Source of the DNA: Blautia sp. Marseille-P3201T
GTDB lineage: Bacteria; Bacillota; Clostridia; Lachnospirales; Lachnospiraceae
Length of the DNA stretch: 64,000 nucleotides
NCBI RefSeq assembly: GCF_900120295.1
Contig: NZ_LT635469.1
Span: 372,001-436,000 of the forward strand
Direction of reading: 5' to 3'
Under the pieces are notes generated by a model that ran no database searches, had not been told where the DNA came from, and saw only the letters and a list, made by a program, of their open reading frames with translations. Numbering within the stretch: the first letter of the stretch is position 1; each line of letters opens with the position of its first letter. A program made the translations under genes and the position numbers. Below are positions 25,074 through 33,812 of this stretch, in pieces.

Positions 25074-25116
25074 AAGAAGAAGAGCCTATCACATAGTGAT
25101 AGCTCTTCTTCTTTTG
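25074..25116. terminator. Intrinsic terminator after the precursor operon
   Basis: AAGAAGAAGAGC plus TATCAC pairs with GTGATA plus GCTCTTCTTCTT, an 18-bp stem with one bulged C and a 3-nt loop, followed by a T-run. Confidence 0.85.
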
Positions 25117-25298
25117 TTTCTATAGAATTTTAAAAGTTTTAAGATATACGAAAAATTGCCCATCTTGTTTCTGTGAAGGTTATTCAATAAAATGGATCCG
25201 GGACAGTAAGAACATATGGTAAGGTTGAGGATTATTCTTAAAATTAAGTAAGTGACAAATGGGGGAAGGTTTGTGGTTTCTTCCTGGAATATTTGTTT

Positions 25299-25823
25299 TT
25301 AAAAGACGTTTGGTAAAGTGGCAATCCAATTTTCAATTGCTTGGACTAATATAAGTTGCTGTTGTAGAACGGCCATACCTGCAGTTGGAATTTCAGGTTT
25401 TTGCTCTTTGGAATTAATATTATCTTCTAAATATGCTTTCAGTATTTCAATGTTATTTTTTATATCAGAAAGGCATTTTTTTTGCTTATCAGGAGAAAGA
25501 TTATTTATATTTACTATTACTGCATTAAAATCCAGAAAGATGTGAATTGGTTTAGAAGAAATATCAAGCATTAACTTCTCAAATTCTTTCTCCCCTGTAT
25601 CTGTTAAAGTATAAATAGCCTTTTCTGGCATTTTTCCTTCTTTAATCGTAGTTCCTTTTATAAGGCCTTTTTCCTCTAATTGAAGAACTTTTTTATATAT
25701 AGAAGGGGTACTAATTTTTACCCATTTGGATATATTACGATATTCTACAAGTTTTTGAATATCATAAGCGCTTAAAGCTGATGTCTTTAACATACCTAAT
25801 ACAATTAAATCAATGGTTGCCAT
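25299..25823 (-). CDS. PadR-family transcriptional regulator
   Basis: A 174-aa protein with GGAGG at the start. The N-terminal winged helix (residues 1-80: VLGMLKTSALSAYDIQKLV, STPSIYKKVLQLEEKGLI, YTLTDTGEKEFEKLM) is PadR type; the helical C-terminal part dimerises. Divergent from LanM. Three copies of an ACTATA-N3-TATAGT palindrome lie before LanM and before the MATE gene, so it probably represses both and itself, with a small ligand or transporter substrate as inducer (inference). Confidence 0.9.
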   Translation of the reverse strand: MATIDLIVLGMLKTSALSAYDIQKLVEYRNISKWVKISTPSIYKKVLQLEEKGLIKGTTIKEGKMPEKAIYTLTDTGEKEFEKLMLDISSKPIHIFLDFNAVIVNINNLSPDKQKKCLSDIKNNIEILKAYLEDNINSKEQKPEIPTAGMAVLQQQLILVQAIENWIATLPNVF

Positions 25824-25838
25824 GCTGACCTCCTATCC

Positions 25839-25905
25839 TTGACATATACTATATATTATAGTAGTATAGTTGTTGATTTGGTTATAAATTATACTACTAT
25901 AATTT
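25839..25905. promoter_or_regulatory. LanM promoter with PadR-type operators
   Basis: TTGACA at 25839-25844 and TAGTAT at 25862-25867 (17-bp spacer) flank the palindrome ACTATA-TAT-TATAGT at 25848-25862. Further half-sites (ACTATAATTT and its complement) continue to about 25905. A repressor bound here would block both LanM and the divergent regulator gene. Confidence 0.65.
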
Positions 25906-25957
25906 TACGGTGTCAATACAAATAGAAAATAACAAATGATTTATTGGGTGAATATAA

Positions 25958-28924
25958 ATGAGAGAACGCTATTTATTTGAAAGAAAATATATAAGAAAAG
26001 ATAATGAGTTAAAAATTCCTTCTAAATGGGAAAAATTAATAGGAGAAGATACAGTTAAGATACTTTGCAAAGAGTATAAAGAGATTTCTTCTTTTTTTTC
26101 TGAAAATACTCAATATTATGAACAGGAAGCTCCCTCAAATGTTGAGTATATGGAAATTTTAGAAATGTATTTAGCAGGGAGTTATAAAAGCGAAATCATT
26201 ATAGAAAATACAATGAAAGATAAATTGTTTTTTACATTTTATATACCATTTTTTAAACTAGCCCGATATTATTCAAGAAAAAAATATGGAGATATTTTAG
26301 AAAAATATTTTTCTAAAGGAATTTATGAGGAGTTATATTCGGCCTTAGCTTGCGTGGCAACCAGGGTTTTAGTTAATGAAATACAGTTTCTTGAAAACAA
26401 ATTGGTAGGAAAGAATGCAAATGAAAAATATTCTACATATGTTAAAATGTATTTAAGTAATGATGAATATATAGAGGAGCTTTTTCAGTTTTACCCTCTG
26501 TTATTAAGATGTATTTTAGAGAAAATTTGTAGTGTCGTAGAGTTTTATCATCAATTGATCAGTAGATGGGAAAAAAATGTAATAGAAATAAAAAAATGTA
26601 TAAATATAGATAATACCGAGATTACAAAAATTAAGAAAGTAGGGGATAATCACAGAAATGGAAAGCATACGGTGAAAATTTTTTTGAAAAACGGAAATGC
26701 TGTATTTTATAAACCAAGAAATTTGAGGATATCAAAAATTTATTATGAATGCTTAAATATATTATATGAATATGTAGGATTGTCATGTTTTAAATATAGA
26801 ATAGCAGATTTTGGAGAGTATGGTTGGGAAGAAGAAATAAAATATCAAAAATGTAAAAATAAAGATGAAGTAAAAAATTATTATGTTAGAATGGGGTGTC
26901 ATATTGCACTGAGTTACATATTAGATATTCAGGATTTCCATTATGAAAACTTGATTTCTCATGGGGAATATCCTGTGTTTATAGATATTGAAGTGCTCTG
27001 TGGACATATCACAAAAAATTATATTCCGTTGACCGCTAACGAGAAAGCAAAATTATTTGTAGAAAATTCAGTATTAGGAAGTGGGATTTTACCAAGGGGG
27101 AATAAGGAGATGGATATATTTTGTGCTTTAAGCGGAAAAGGCGGAATAAAAACTGGGAGAAAAAGATTGATCCTGATAAATTCCAAAACTTCAGATATGA
27201 AATTTGTATACAAAGATGCAAAAACGAAGAAAGGATATAATAGTCCACAGATAAATCATAAAGAATATAGATATAATGGATTTGTAGATGAGATTTGTCT
27301 GGGATTTAGGAAAAGCTATGAATATATCTGGAAAAATAATAAGATTTTTGAGGGACGATTTCAAAACTTTAGTTCCAGAATGTTGTATAATCATACTCAA
27401 AACTATTCTAAACTTATTCAATTATCATATCACCCTATGTTTATGACAGATGGAGGAGAAAGACAGCTAATCCTTTCAAAAAATTTCTTCTTCCATATAC
27501 GAATTAATCCAAAAAATGGAAAAGATTTATTTGAATCAGAGTTATATGCTATGCTTAAAGGAGATATTCCTTACTTTAGTTTTTTATCGAATAAAAAAGA
27601 ATTGTATATGGATAATCATCAAATGATCAAAGAATATTTTACCATTACACCAGAGCAGTATATTAAAATGCGGATTAAATCATTATCTAGCCAGGATTTA
27701 TATATTCAACAATATTTATTAAATAACGCTATAAAAGGATCAACAGTTCATTTGGAAAATCGAATGGATTATATGCATGATACAAATTTTTCCGTTATTA
27801 AAATATGCAAACAGATTGCTGATTATCTTATGAAAATAGGGATAAAGAATAGTTTAAAAACAGATATTAATTGGATTATTTCCTTGACTGGTACCATACA
27901 TATATCAGATATGTTTTTATATGAAGGAATTGCTGGCATGATAGTTTTTTTTGCAGCATTAAATGAAGTAGCACCAACAAGAGCATATTTAGAAGTACAG
28001 AATATTTTATTGAATAAGTTGCTAGAATATACAATGAATAATTCTTCTTCAAAGGCGTATTCAGGTGCATTTTGTGGTGAGGCATCTATTATTTATACAT
28101 ATTTGGTATTATATAAGATAAGCAACGAAGAAAAATATATAAAATATGCAAAAATACATGAAAATAAGTTGTTTGCTAGTTTGGAAAAAGATAGGATGGG
28201 AGATTTGCTATATGGTAATGCCGGTGCTGTCATAATATATTTAAATATGTATGAATTAACAATGGATAAAAAATATATTTTGCGTGCTGAGATTGCGGCG
28301 AATTATATTTTGAAAAATTTGAAAGAAACGTATAGCATATTTAATAATATTGAAGGTAATAAAATTTCTCGGCTGGATAGGGGGATTGCACATGGAGGTA
28401 GCGGATATAGTATTTGTTTTACCAGATTATTTGGAAAGACAAAGAAGAGGAAATATCTAAACATTGCATTGGAGCTATTAAAGTATGATATTAAAAGAAA
28501 TAAAAAAGAGAATAAAAGAAGTAGAAAGATATATTGGTGTCATGGGGCAGCAGGAATAGTATTGGCGCAGCAAGAAATATTAAAATATATTGAAGATGGT
28601 TCATATCAGCATATTTTTGAAGATTATCAGACAAAAATTAGCATGATAGAAAATAATTTTAATATAGAACTGGATAGTTTATGCTTATGTCATGGGATTT
28701 TAGGAAATATTATGATTATAGAGCAATTAACAGGAAAAATTCCGTGTGTACCTTGGACAAGCTCTCTGAGTAAATTAAATTATTTTATAGAAAAAAATCT
28801 GTGGACAAATTTAGAAAATAGTAATCCAGGATTCATGATGGGATTGGCAGGAATTGGATATGCAGTGCTGTATTTAAATCAAGATACTAAAAAATTTCCT
28901 AATATTTTAAAACTAGAACTCTAA
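25958..28924 (+). CDS. lanM: Class II lanthipeptide synthetase LanM
   Basis: A 988-aa bifunctional enzyme. The N-terminal dehydratase (about 130-600) shows the LanM kinase-like motifs VFYKPRNLRIS and QDFHYENLISHGEYPVFIDIE, which phosphorylate and eliminate Ser/Thr. The C-terminal LanC-like cyclase (about 650-988) has GIAHGGSGYS and the zinc ligands Cys861 (WCHGAAG), Cys911 and His912 (LCHGILGN). Length is normal. Very AT-rich codon use, like the precursor. It should dehydrate and cyclise the precursor at 24551. Expression is probably under PadR control, separately from the precursor promoter. Confidence 0.94.
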   Translation: MRERYLFERKYIRKDNELKIPSKWEKLIGEDTVKILCKEYKEISSFFSENTQYYEQEAPSNVEYMEILEMYLAGSYKSEIIIENTMKDKLFFTFYIPFFKLARYYSRKKYGDILEKYFSKGIYEELYSALACVATRVLVNEIQFLENKLVGKNANEKYSTYVKMYLSNDEYIEELFQFYPLLLRCILEKICSVVEFYHQLISRWEKNVIEIKKCINIDNTEITKIKKVGDNHRNGKHTVKIFLKNGNAVFYKPRNLRISKIYYECLNILYEYVGLSCFKYRIADFGEYGWEEEIKYQKCKNKDEVKNYYVRMGCHIALSYILDIQDFHYENLISHGEYPVFIDIEVLCGHITKNYIPLTANEKAKLFVENSVLGSGILPRGNKEMDIFCALSGKGGIKTGRKRLILINSKTSDMKFVYKDAKTKKGYNSPQINHKEYRYNGFVDEICLGFRKSYEYIWKNNKIFEGRFQNFSSRMLYNHTQNYSKLIQLSYHPMFMTDGGERQLILSKNFFFHIRINPKNGKDLFESELYAMLKGDIPYFSFLSNKKELYMDNHQMIKEYFTITPEQYIKMRIKSLSSQDLYIQQYLLNNAIKGSTVHLENRMDYMHDTNFSVIKICKQIADYLMKIGIKNSLKTDINWIISLTGTIHISDMFLYEGIAGMIVFFAALNEVAPTRAYLEVQNILLNKLLEYTMNNSSSKAYSGAFCGEASIIYTYLVLYKISNEEKYIKYAKIHENKLFASLEKDRMGDLLYGNAGAVIIYLNMYELTMDKKYILRAEIAANYILKNLKETYSIFNNIEGNKISRLDRGIAHGGSGYSICFTRLFGKTKKRKYLNIALELLKYDIKRNKKENKRSRKIYWCHGAAGIVLAQQEILKYIEDGSYQHIFEDYQTKISMIENNFNIELDSLCLCHGILGNIMIIEQLTGKIPCVPWTSSLSKLNYFIEKNLWTNLENSNPGFMMGLAGIGYAVLYLNQDTKKFPNILKLEL

Positions 28925-28952
28925 AAAACTCTTCAAGAAATAAGAAAATTTC

Positions 28953-29006
28953 TTGACTAATACTATAATTTATAGTAATGTAATAGATGTCACTGTAAAT
29001 TATAGT
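28953..29006 (+). promoter_or_regulatory. MATE-gene promoter with PadR-type operators
   Basis: TTGACT at 28953-28958 and TAATGT at 28976-28981 (17-bp spacer) flank the palindrome ACTATA-ATT-TATAGT at 28962-28976. A second copy, ACTGTA-AAT-TATAGT, lies at 28992-29006. Same layout as the LanM promoter, so both share one regulator. Confidence 0.65.
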
Positions 29007-29026
29007 ATTAGAAAAGGAGTGGAAAA

Positions 29027-30424
29027 ATGAAAGGACATAACAAAAAAATGGAATTATTAGGGAGTGCACCGATTCCAAAAGCGTTATTGGCAATGGGAAT
29101 TCCAACTATGATAGGAATGATGATCAGTGCAATTTACAATTTGGTAGATGCCTATTTTGTTGGAGGCTTGGGAACGAGCCAAATGGGTGCGATTTCAGTA
29201 ACGTATCCTCTAAGTCAGGTGATTGTTGGGTTAGGACTATTGTTTGGTAATGGCGCAGGCTCATATATTTCTAGGCTGCTAGGGCGTGGGAATAATGATG
29301 ATGCTAAAAAAGTTGCGAGTACAGCCTTATACAGTGGTCTTTTACTTGGAATTATTTTCATAATTGGCACGTTAGCTTTTCTTGAGCCAATTCTGAGGTT
29401 TCTTGGTACAACAGAAAGTATCATGCCATATGCGATTAAATATGCAAGAATTTTTATTGCTGCATCTATTTTTAATATTTTCAATGTGATGATGAATAAT
29501 ATTATAACAAGTGAAGGTGCGGCTAAAATATCTATGTTTGCAATGTTGTCAGGCGCATTATTAAATATGATTTTAGATCCTATTTTTATAAACGTATTAA
29601 ATATGGGCGTTACAGGAGCTGCTATTGCTTCAGCTATAGGACAGGCTCTTTCAACAGTTGTTTTTCTTTCATATATTCTTATGAAAAAAAGTATTTTTAC
29701 ATTTAAGATTAAAGATTGTTGTTATTCTAAGGAAAATATGAAGGAAATTTTGAAGATAGGAGTACCAACATTAGTATTCCAGTTATTGACAAGTTTATCA
29801 ATAATTTTAATTAATAATCAGGCCAATGCTTTGAGTGTAACACATACAAAAGAATATGTAGATTCAGTAATTGCCGGAATGGGAGCTGTAACAAGAATAG
29901 TTTCTATGGGAAGTTTAATGGTATTTGGATTTATTAAAGGTTTTCAACCAATTGCAGGATATAGTTATGGAGCAAAAAATTTTAAACGACTAAATGAATC
30001 AATTAAAACATCTATTTTGTGGTCAACTGTGTTTTGCGTGCTTTTTGGATTAATATTAATTTTATTCCCTGCAACAATTATTTCTAAATTTACAGCAGGA
30101 GATATGGAACTTGTTAGAATAGGGCAGGCTTCACTCAGAGCAAATGGATTTTCTATTATGCTTTTTGGATTCTATACGGTGTATTCTTCTCTATTTCTTG
30201 CATTGGGTAAAGGTTTAGAAGGATTTATTTTGGGAGCCTGTAGACAAGGAATTTGTTTTGTACCAATTATATTGTTATTGCCGAGTCTGGTAGGAATAAA
30301 TGGTATCTTATATGCACAGCCAATTGCAGATCTTATTTCTGCAATTATCACAGTGTTTATGGCCATAAATTTACACAAAAGCTTGGAAAAGGAAAGACTT
30401 TTATATATTAAAAATAAAGAATAA
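29027..30424 (+). CDS. MATE-family efflux transporter
   Basis: A 465-aa protein with about 12 membrane segments, behind AAAAGGAG. It starts with the typical MATE opening (LLGSAPIPKALLAMGIPTMIG) and has the central repeat pattern of two six-helix halves. MATE pumps export small cationic or aromatic compounds by Na+ or H+ antiport. No LanT-type peptidase exporter is present, so it could export the lanthipeptide or give resistance. It may instead export the polyketide. Co-regulated with LanM by shared operators. Confidence 0.93.
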   Translation: MKGHNKKMELLGSAPIPKALLAMGIPTMIGMMISAIYNLVDAYFVGGLGTSQMGAISVTYPLSQVIVGLGLLFGNGAGSYISRLLGRGNNDDAKKVASTALYSGLLLGIIFIIGTLAFLEPILRFLGTTESIMPYAIKYARIFIAASIFNIFNVMMNNIITSEGAAKISMFAMLSGALLNMILDPIFINVLNMGVTGAAIASAIGQALSTVVFLSYILMKKSIFTFKIKDCCYSKENMKEILKIGVPTLVFQLLTSLSIILINNQANALSVTHTKEYVDSVIAGMGAVTRIVSMGSLMVFGFIKGFQPIAGYSYGAKNFKRLNESIKTSILWSTVFCVLFGLILILFPATIISKFTAGDMELVRIGQASLRANGFSIMLFGFYTVYSSLFLALGKGLEGFILGACRQGICFVPIILLLPSLVGINGILYAQPIADLISAIITVFMAINLHKSLEKERLLYIKNKE

Positions 30425-30496
30425 TGATAGGATATGCCTTATTACTTAAAAATGTTTTATTGATATAAAAGTAAAAAAATTGAGAATTAACAAAAA

Positions 30497-30540
30497 AATA
30501 GCAGGATATAATTTTCATAGTTATATCCTGCTATTTTTTT
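30497..30540. terminator. Intrinsic terminator after the MATE gene
   Basis: AATAGCAGGATATAA (30497-30511) and TTATATCCTGCTATT (30521-30535) form a perfect 15-bp stem followed by TTTTT. Confidence 0.9.
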
Positions 30541-30550
30541 GATTCTAAAT

Positions 30551-30558
30551 AATAAATA
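30551..30558. repeat. Target-site duplication, left copy
   Basis: AATAAATA directly abuts the left end of the IS66-family element; the same 8 bases abut its right end at 33305-33312. Confidence 0.9.
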
Positions 30559-30706
30559 GTAAGCGCAAAATAATTCGACGGATTGTGTTGCCCTAAAAAT
30601 GAATCCATAATAATCATTAGAAAATGCAAGCATTTCACTTTATCTTCTCTTGCCAGAAATGATAGATGCGAGCATTTTACTCTATCCGATTTATGGAGGT
30701 GTGCTC

Positions 30707-31120
30707 ATGAGAAGCAAAAGAATACCTGCCAAAGAACAATACCGTCTCATCATGGAATGCCGTCAAAGTGGATTGACAGATCATCAATGGTGTGTGGAAC
30801 ACGACATCAAACCGGGGACTTTTTACAACTGGGTAAAAAGGCTGCGTCAGAAAGGTTGTGTGGATTTGCCAGCGTCAACCGGACGCAGCTATCGTGCACC
30901 GGAAAGCCAGGAAGTTGTCAGAGTGGATTTTCATGATACTGACCCGCTCCCATATGAACAGCCATTCAATGTGATTCCGGTAGCTACGGAAAGAAATAAC
31001 CTTTCCGTAGCAGAGCCAATGAAGCTGTCTGTAGGAAGCTTCCATCTAACAATACCAAATGGAACAGATCCTCAGCTTCTGGCTCAAACGCTCCGCATTG
31101 TGAAGGAGTTGGAATGTTAG
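30707..31120 (+). CDS. tnpA: IS66 accessory protein TnpA
   Basis: A 137-aa protein; ATG at 30707 follows GGAGG. It has an N-terminal helix-turn-helix of the IS66 type (RSGLTDHQWC-like segment, then KPGTFYNWVKRLRQKG). Overlaps tnpB by 7 nt. Required with TnpB for transposition of IS66 elements. Confidence 0.9.
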   Translation: MRSKRIPAKEQYRLIMECRQSGLTDHQWCVEHDIKPGTFYNWVKRLRQKGCVDLPASTGRSYRAPESQEVVRVDFHDTDPLPYEQPFNVIPVATERNNLSVAEPMKLSVGSFHLTIPNGTDPQLLAQTLRIVKELEC

Positions 31121-31458
31121 GGGATATCACAGCCGCCGATGAAATCTATATCGTAACAGGCAGAACGGATATGCGGAAATCCATTGACGGGCTGTGTGCT
31201 ATTGTAGAAGAACAACTCCATATGGATCCAAGGCGAAGCGCCCTGTATCTTTTCTGTGGAAAACGTTGTGACAGGATCAAAGCTTTGCTCTGGGAGTCTG
31301 ACGGATTTGTGCTGCTGTATAAACGCATGGAAGTCCAGGGCAGGTTCCGCTGGCCCAGAAATCAGCTGGAAGTAAAGCAACTGACCTGGCAGCAATTCGA
31401 CTGGCTCATGTCCGGTCTTGAAATCGAACAGCCAAAGGCATTCAAACCTACGCAATGA
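31114..31458 (+). CDS. tnpB: IS66 accessory protein TnpB (Orf2)
   Basis: A 114-aa protein with the family pattern GRTDMRKSIDGLCAIV, LYLFCGKRCDRIKALLWESDGF and RFRWP. Normal length. Translationally coupled to tnpA by overlap. Confidence 0.93.
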   Translation: MLGDITAADEIYIVTGRTDMRKSIDGLCAIVEEQLHMDPRRSALYLFCGKRCDRIKALLWESDGFVLLYKRMEVQGRFRWPRNQLEVKQLTWQQFDWLMSGLEIEQPKAFKPTQ

Positions 31459-31609
31459 TCGTGTAAAAACTCTATGCCAACCAACAAAAATGGAGAGCTT
31501 TCTACACCCTGTATCATGTCTGCAATCCCTTGTAAATACTGGATTTTCTGCTTCTTTTTCATTGCTTTTTATGGTATAATAAGAGCAATGAAAAAGGAGC
31601 AGAAGACAT

Positions 31610-33226
31610 ATGGCCGATAATTCAAAAGATTCAAAAATCCTTGCGTACAAGGACATGATCAACCAACTGAATAAGACGATTTCCGCACAGACAGAACTGA
31701 TCCAGTCTTTACAAAAAACATTGGAAGCAGACCGTCTGGAAAAAGAAAACCTTCGTCAGCAGATTGAATATCTCACGAAGAAACTCTTTGGTACTTCCAG
31801 TGAAAAACGGAAAGATATCGATGGTCAGCTGAATCTTTTTGATGAAGCCGAGCAGGAGGCAGATCCGACATGGAAACAGGAACTTCCTGATGACATCACT
31901 GTTCCGGAACATAAGCGAAAAGCACGACGGACACATGCAGATCTCTTTAAAAATGTCCCTTCCTGCGACGAGATCATTTCTCTTCCGGAGGAGGAGCGAA
32001 ACTGTCCAACCTGCGGAACACAGATGGAATGTATTGGGAAAGAATTCGTCCGCCATGAATTCCGGTTTACCCCTGCCAAAGGGAAAGTAGTAAATATCTA
32101 TCGTGAAACCTATAAATGCCCGGAGTGTGCCATATCAGAGGAACACCCGGATGATCAGACATTTGTCAAAGCGCCTGTCCAGGAACCATTGATCCCAGAA
32201 AGTTATGCATCGGAATCCGTTGTAGGATGGGCAATGCACCAGAAGTACCAGAATGGTCTGCCATTAAACCGGCAGGAATCGGAATGGAAGCAGCTGGGTG
32301 TCCCATTAAGCCGGGCTACGCTTGCTAACTGGATCATTTACTGTGCCGAGAATTACCTCTGTCATGTTTATGATTATTTTCACCGTCAGTTACGGATGCG
32401 TAAATATCTGATGGCAGATGAAACCCGGGTTCAGGTACTGAATGAGCCGGAGCGCAATCCTGAAACAGATTCCTGGATGTGGCTCTTCCGCAGTGGAGAA
32501 GATGGACTTCCGCCGATCCTGCTCTATCATTACACAGAGACAAGGGCAAAGTTCCATGCGGCATCTTTCCTGCAGGGGTTCCGTGGATATCTGGAGACCG
32601 ATGGATACCAGGGTTATAACGATCTGCCGGATATCAAACGCTGCTCTTGCTGGGCACATGTGAGACGTTATTTCACAGATGCCATACCGAAAGGGAAAGA
32701 GTATGATTACAGCCTTCCGGCAGTGCAGGGAGTACAATTCTGCTCCAAGCTGTTTGATTGTGAGCGGTACTCAAAAGCAAAAAATCATACTGCGGAGCAG
32801 AGAAAACAGTTCCGTCTTGAAAAGGAGAAGCCGATACTGGAGGCATTCTGGAATTGGCTGGATCAACAGCGTCCAAATAAGGGAACCCGTTTGGCGAAAG
32901 CGGTGAACTATGCCCAAAATCGGAAAGACACCCTGATGACCTATCTGGAAGACGGTCATTGCAGTTTATCCAATAATCTTAGCGAGAATGCAATCAGACC
33001 ATTCACTGTTGGCCGGAAAAACTGGCTGTTCAGTGCCAGTCCGAAGGGAGCTGCCTCTAGCGCTATTGTGTATACAATGGTTGAGATGGCAAAAGCGAAT
33101 GACCTGAATACCTACAAATATCTGACATACCTCTTATCACAGCGGCCAGACGCTAAAATGTCAGATGAACAGCTGGAACAGCTTGCCCCATGGAGCGAGA
33201 CTGCGAAAGCGAACTGTCAAAACTAA
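31610..33226 (+). CDS. tnpC: IS66 transposase TnpC
   Basis: A 538-aa transposase. The N-terminal coiled coil (about 10-60, LEADRLEKENLRQQIEYL) precedes a zinc-binding region (NCPTCGTQ, KCPECA) and the DDE catalytic core, with MADETRVQVL, LETDGYQGYND and SNNLSENAIRPFTVGRKNWLF in the positions of the three acidic residues. Full length, with no break. It is preceded by a 150-nt gap after tnpB that contains a promoter-like stretch. Confidence 0.94.
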   Translation: MADNSKDSKILAYKDMINQLNKTISAQTELIQSLQKTLEADRLEKENLRQQIEYLTKKLFGTSSEKRKDIDGQLNLFDEAEQEADPTWKQELPDDITVPEHKRKARRTHADLFKNVPSCDEIISLPEEERNCPTCGTQMECIGKEFVRHEFRFTPAKGKVVNIYRETYKCPECAISEEHPDDQTFVKAPVQEPLIPESYASESVVGWAMHQKYQNGLPLNRQESEWKQLGVPLSRATLANWIIYCAENYLCHVYDYFHRQLRMRKYLMADETRVQVLNEPERNPETDSWMWLFRSGEDGLPPILLYHYTETRAKFHAASFLQGFRGYLETDGYQGYNDLPDIKRCSCWAHVRRYFTDAIPKGKEYDYSLPAVQGVQFCSKLFDCERYSKAKNHTAEQRKQFRLEKEKPILEAFWNWLDQQRPNKGTRLAKAVNYAQNRKDTLMTYLEDGHCSLSNNLSENAIRPFTVGRKNWLFSASPKGAASSAIVYTMVEMAKANDLNTYKYLTYLLSQRPDAKMSDEQLEQLAPWSETAKANCQN

Positions 33227-33304
33227 ACATAGAGTAAAACGCTTGCATCTATCATTTTGGTGCAAGCGTGATTCATGGGCAGCGTAGCAATATTTTGCGC
33301 TTAC

Positions 33305-33312
33305 AATAAATA
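33305..33312. repeat. Target-site duplication, right copy
   Basis: AATAAATA matches the bases at 30551-30558 exactly. Confidence 0.9.
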
Positions 33313-33812
33313 TGCCATATACAAAATAGAGTAAGACACTTTCTCTTTAAAAAATGTCATTAATTTTTTTAAGAAAATAAAGGAATATCCTGAATAGCTT
33401 TTCGACACCCGTCTGGTGATATAGAAAGCACGTTTGAGGGTCTTTTTTTGTTCTAAATTATTCCTTTTATGAAGAAATGGTTCAAGGTTATTATGCAGTG
33501 CAAATATGATAAGACATTGATAAATATCTCATAGAAATGTATTAATGATTAAATACAAAAAGGTGGTTTTCGAGTACTATAATTTTGATTTATAAATTTC
33601 CGGATCTATGATTTCGAGTCATCAAATATTCAATAAATGGGTGACAATGCACAGTGTTTTATAGACACAATAAATATTTACATGGAAAGGACAATATATT
33701 GCAGATTAGGACATTTTTACCTATATATAGAAAAATAGTGATATTTTTTAGTGGACATAGAGTATTGTTCAAAGAAAATTATTCAGAGAAATATATGGGA
33801 AGAGGTAAAAAA
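33313..33812. other. 500-base non-coding stretch before the polyketide genes
   Basis: AT-rich with no convincing gene. Around 33403-33447 there is a GACACCC...GAGGGTC pair with a CACC-CGTCT-GGTG hairpin inside, followed by seven T, which looks like a terminator. Downstream must lie the promoter of the glycosyltransferase operon. I could not define it, and I see no copy of the 11-bp direct repeat found at 1835 and 5794. Confidence 0.5.

Larger units (their letters stand above)
30559..33304 (+). mobile_element. Complete IS66-family insertion sequence (2746 bp)
   Basis: The ends are inverted repeats starting GTAAGCGCAAAATA on both sides, with further partial matching inward. An exact 8-bp duplication, AATAAATA, flanks the element; this is the size typical for IS66. 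It carries tnpA, tnpB and tnpC in the usual order, all intact. It lies between the lanthipeptide locus and the polyketide genes, in non-coding sequence, and breaks no visible gene. Codon use is richer in GC than the neighbours, which fits separate origin and recent arrival. Confidence 0.95.

Noticed and set aside
30559-33304. IS66 as an end of the island
   Set aside because: It has its own inverted repeats and target duplication in island DNA on both sides, so it is nested.
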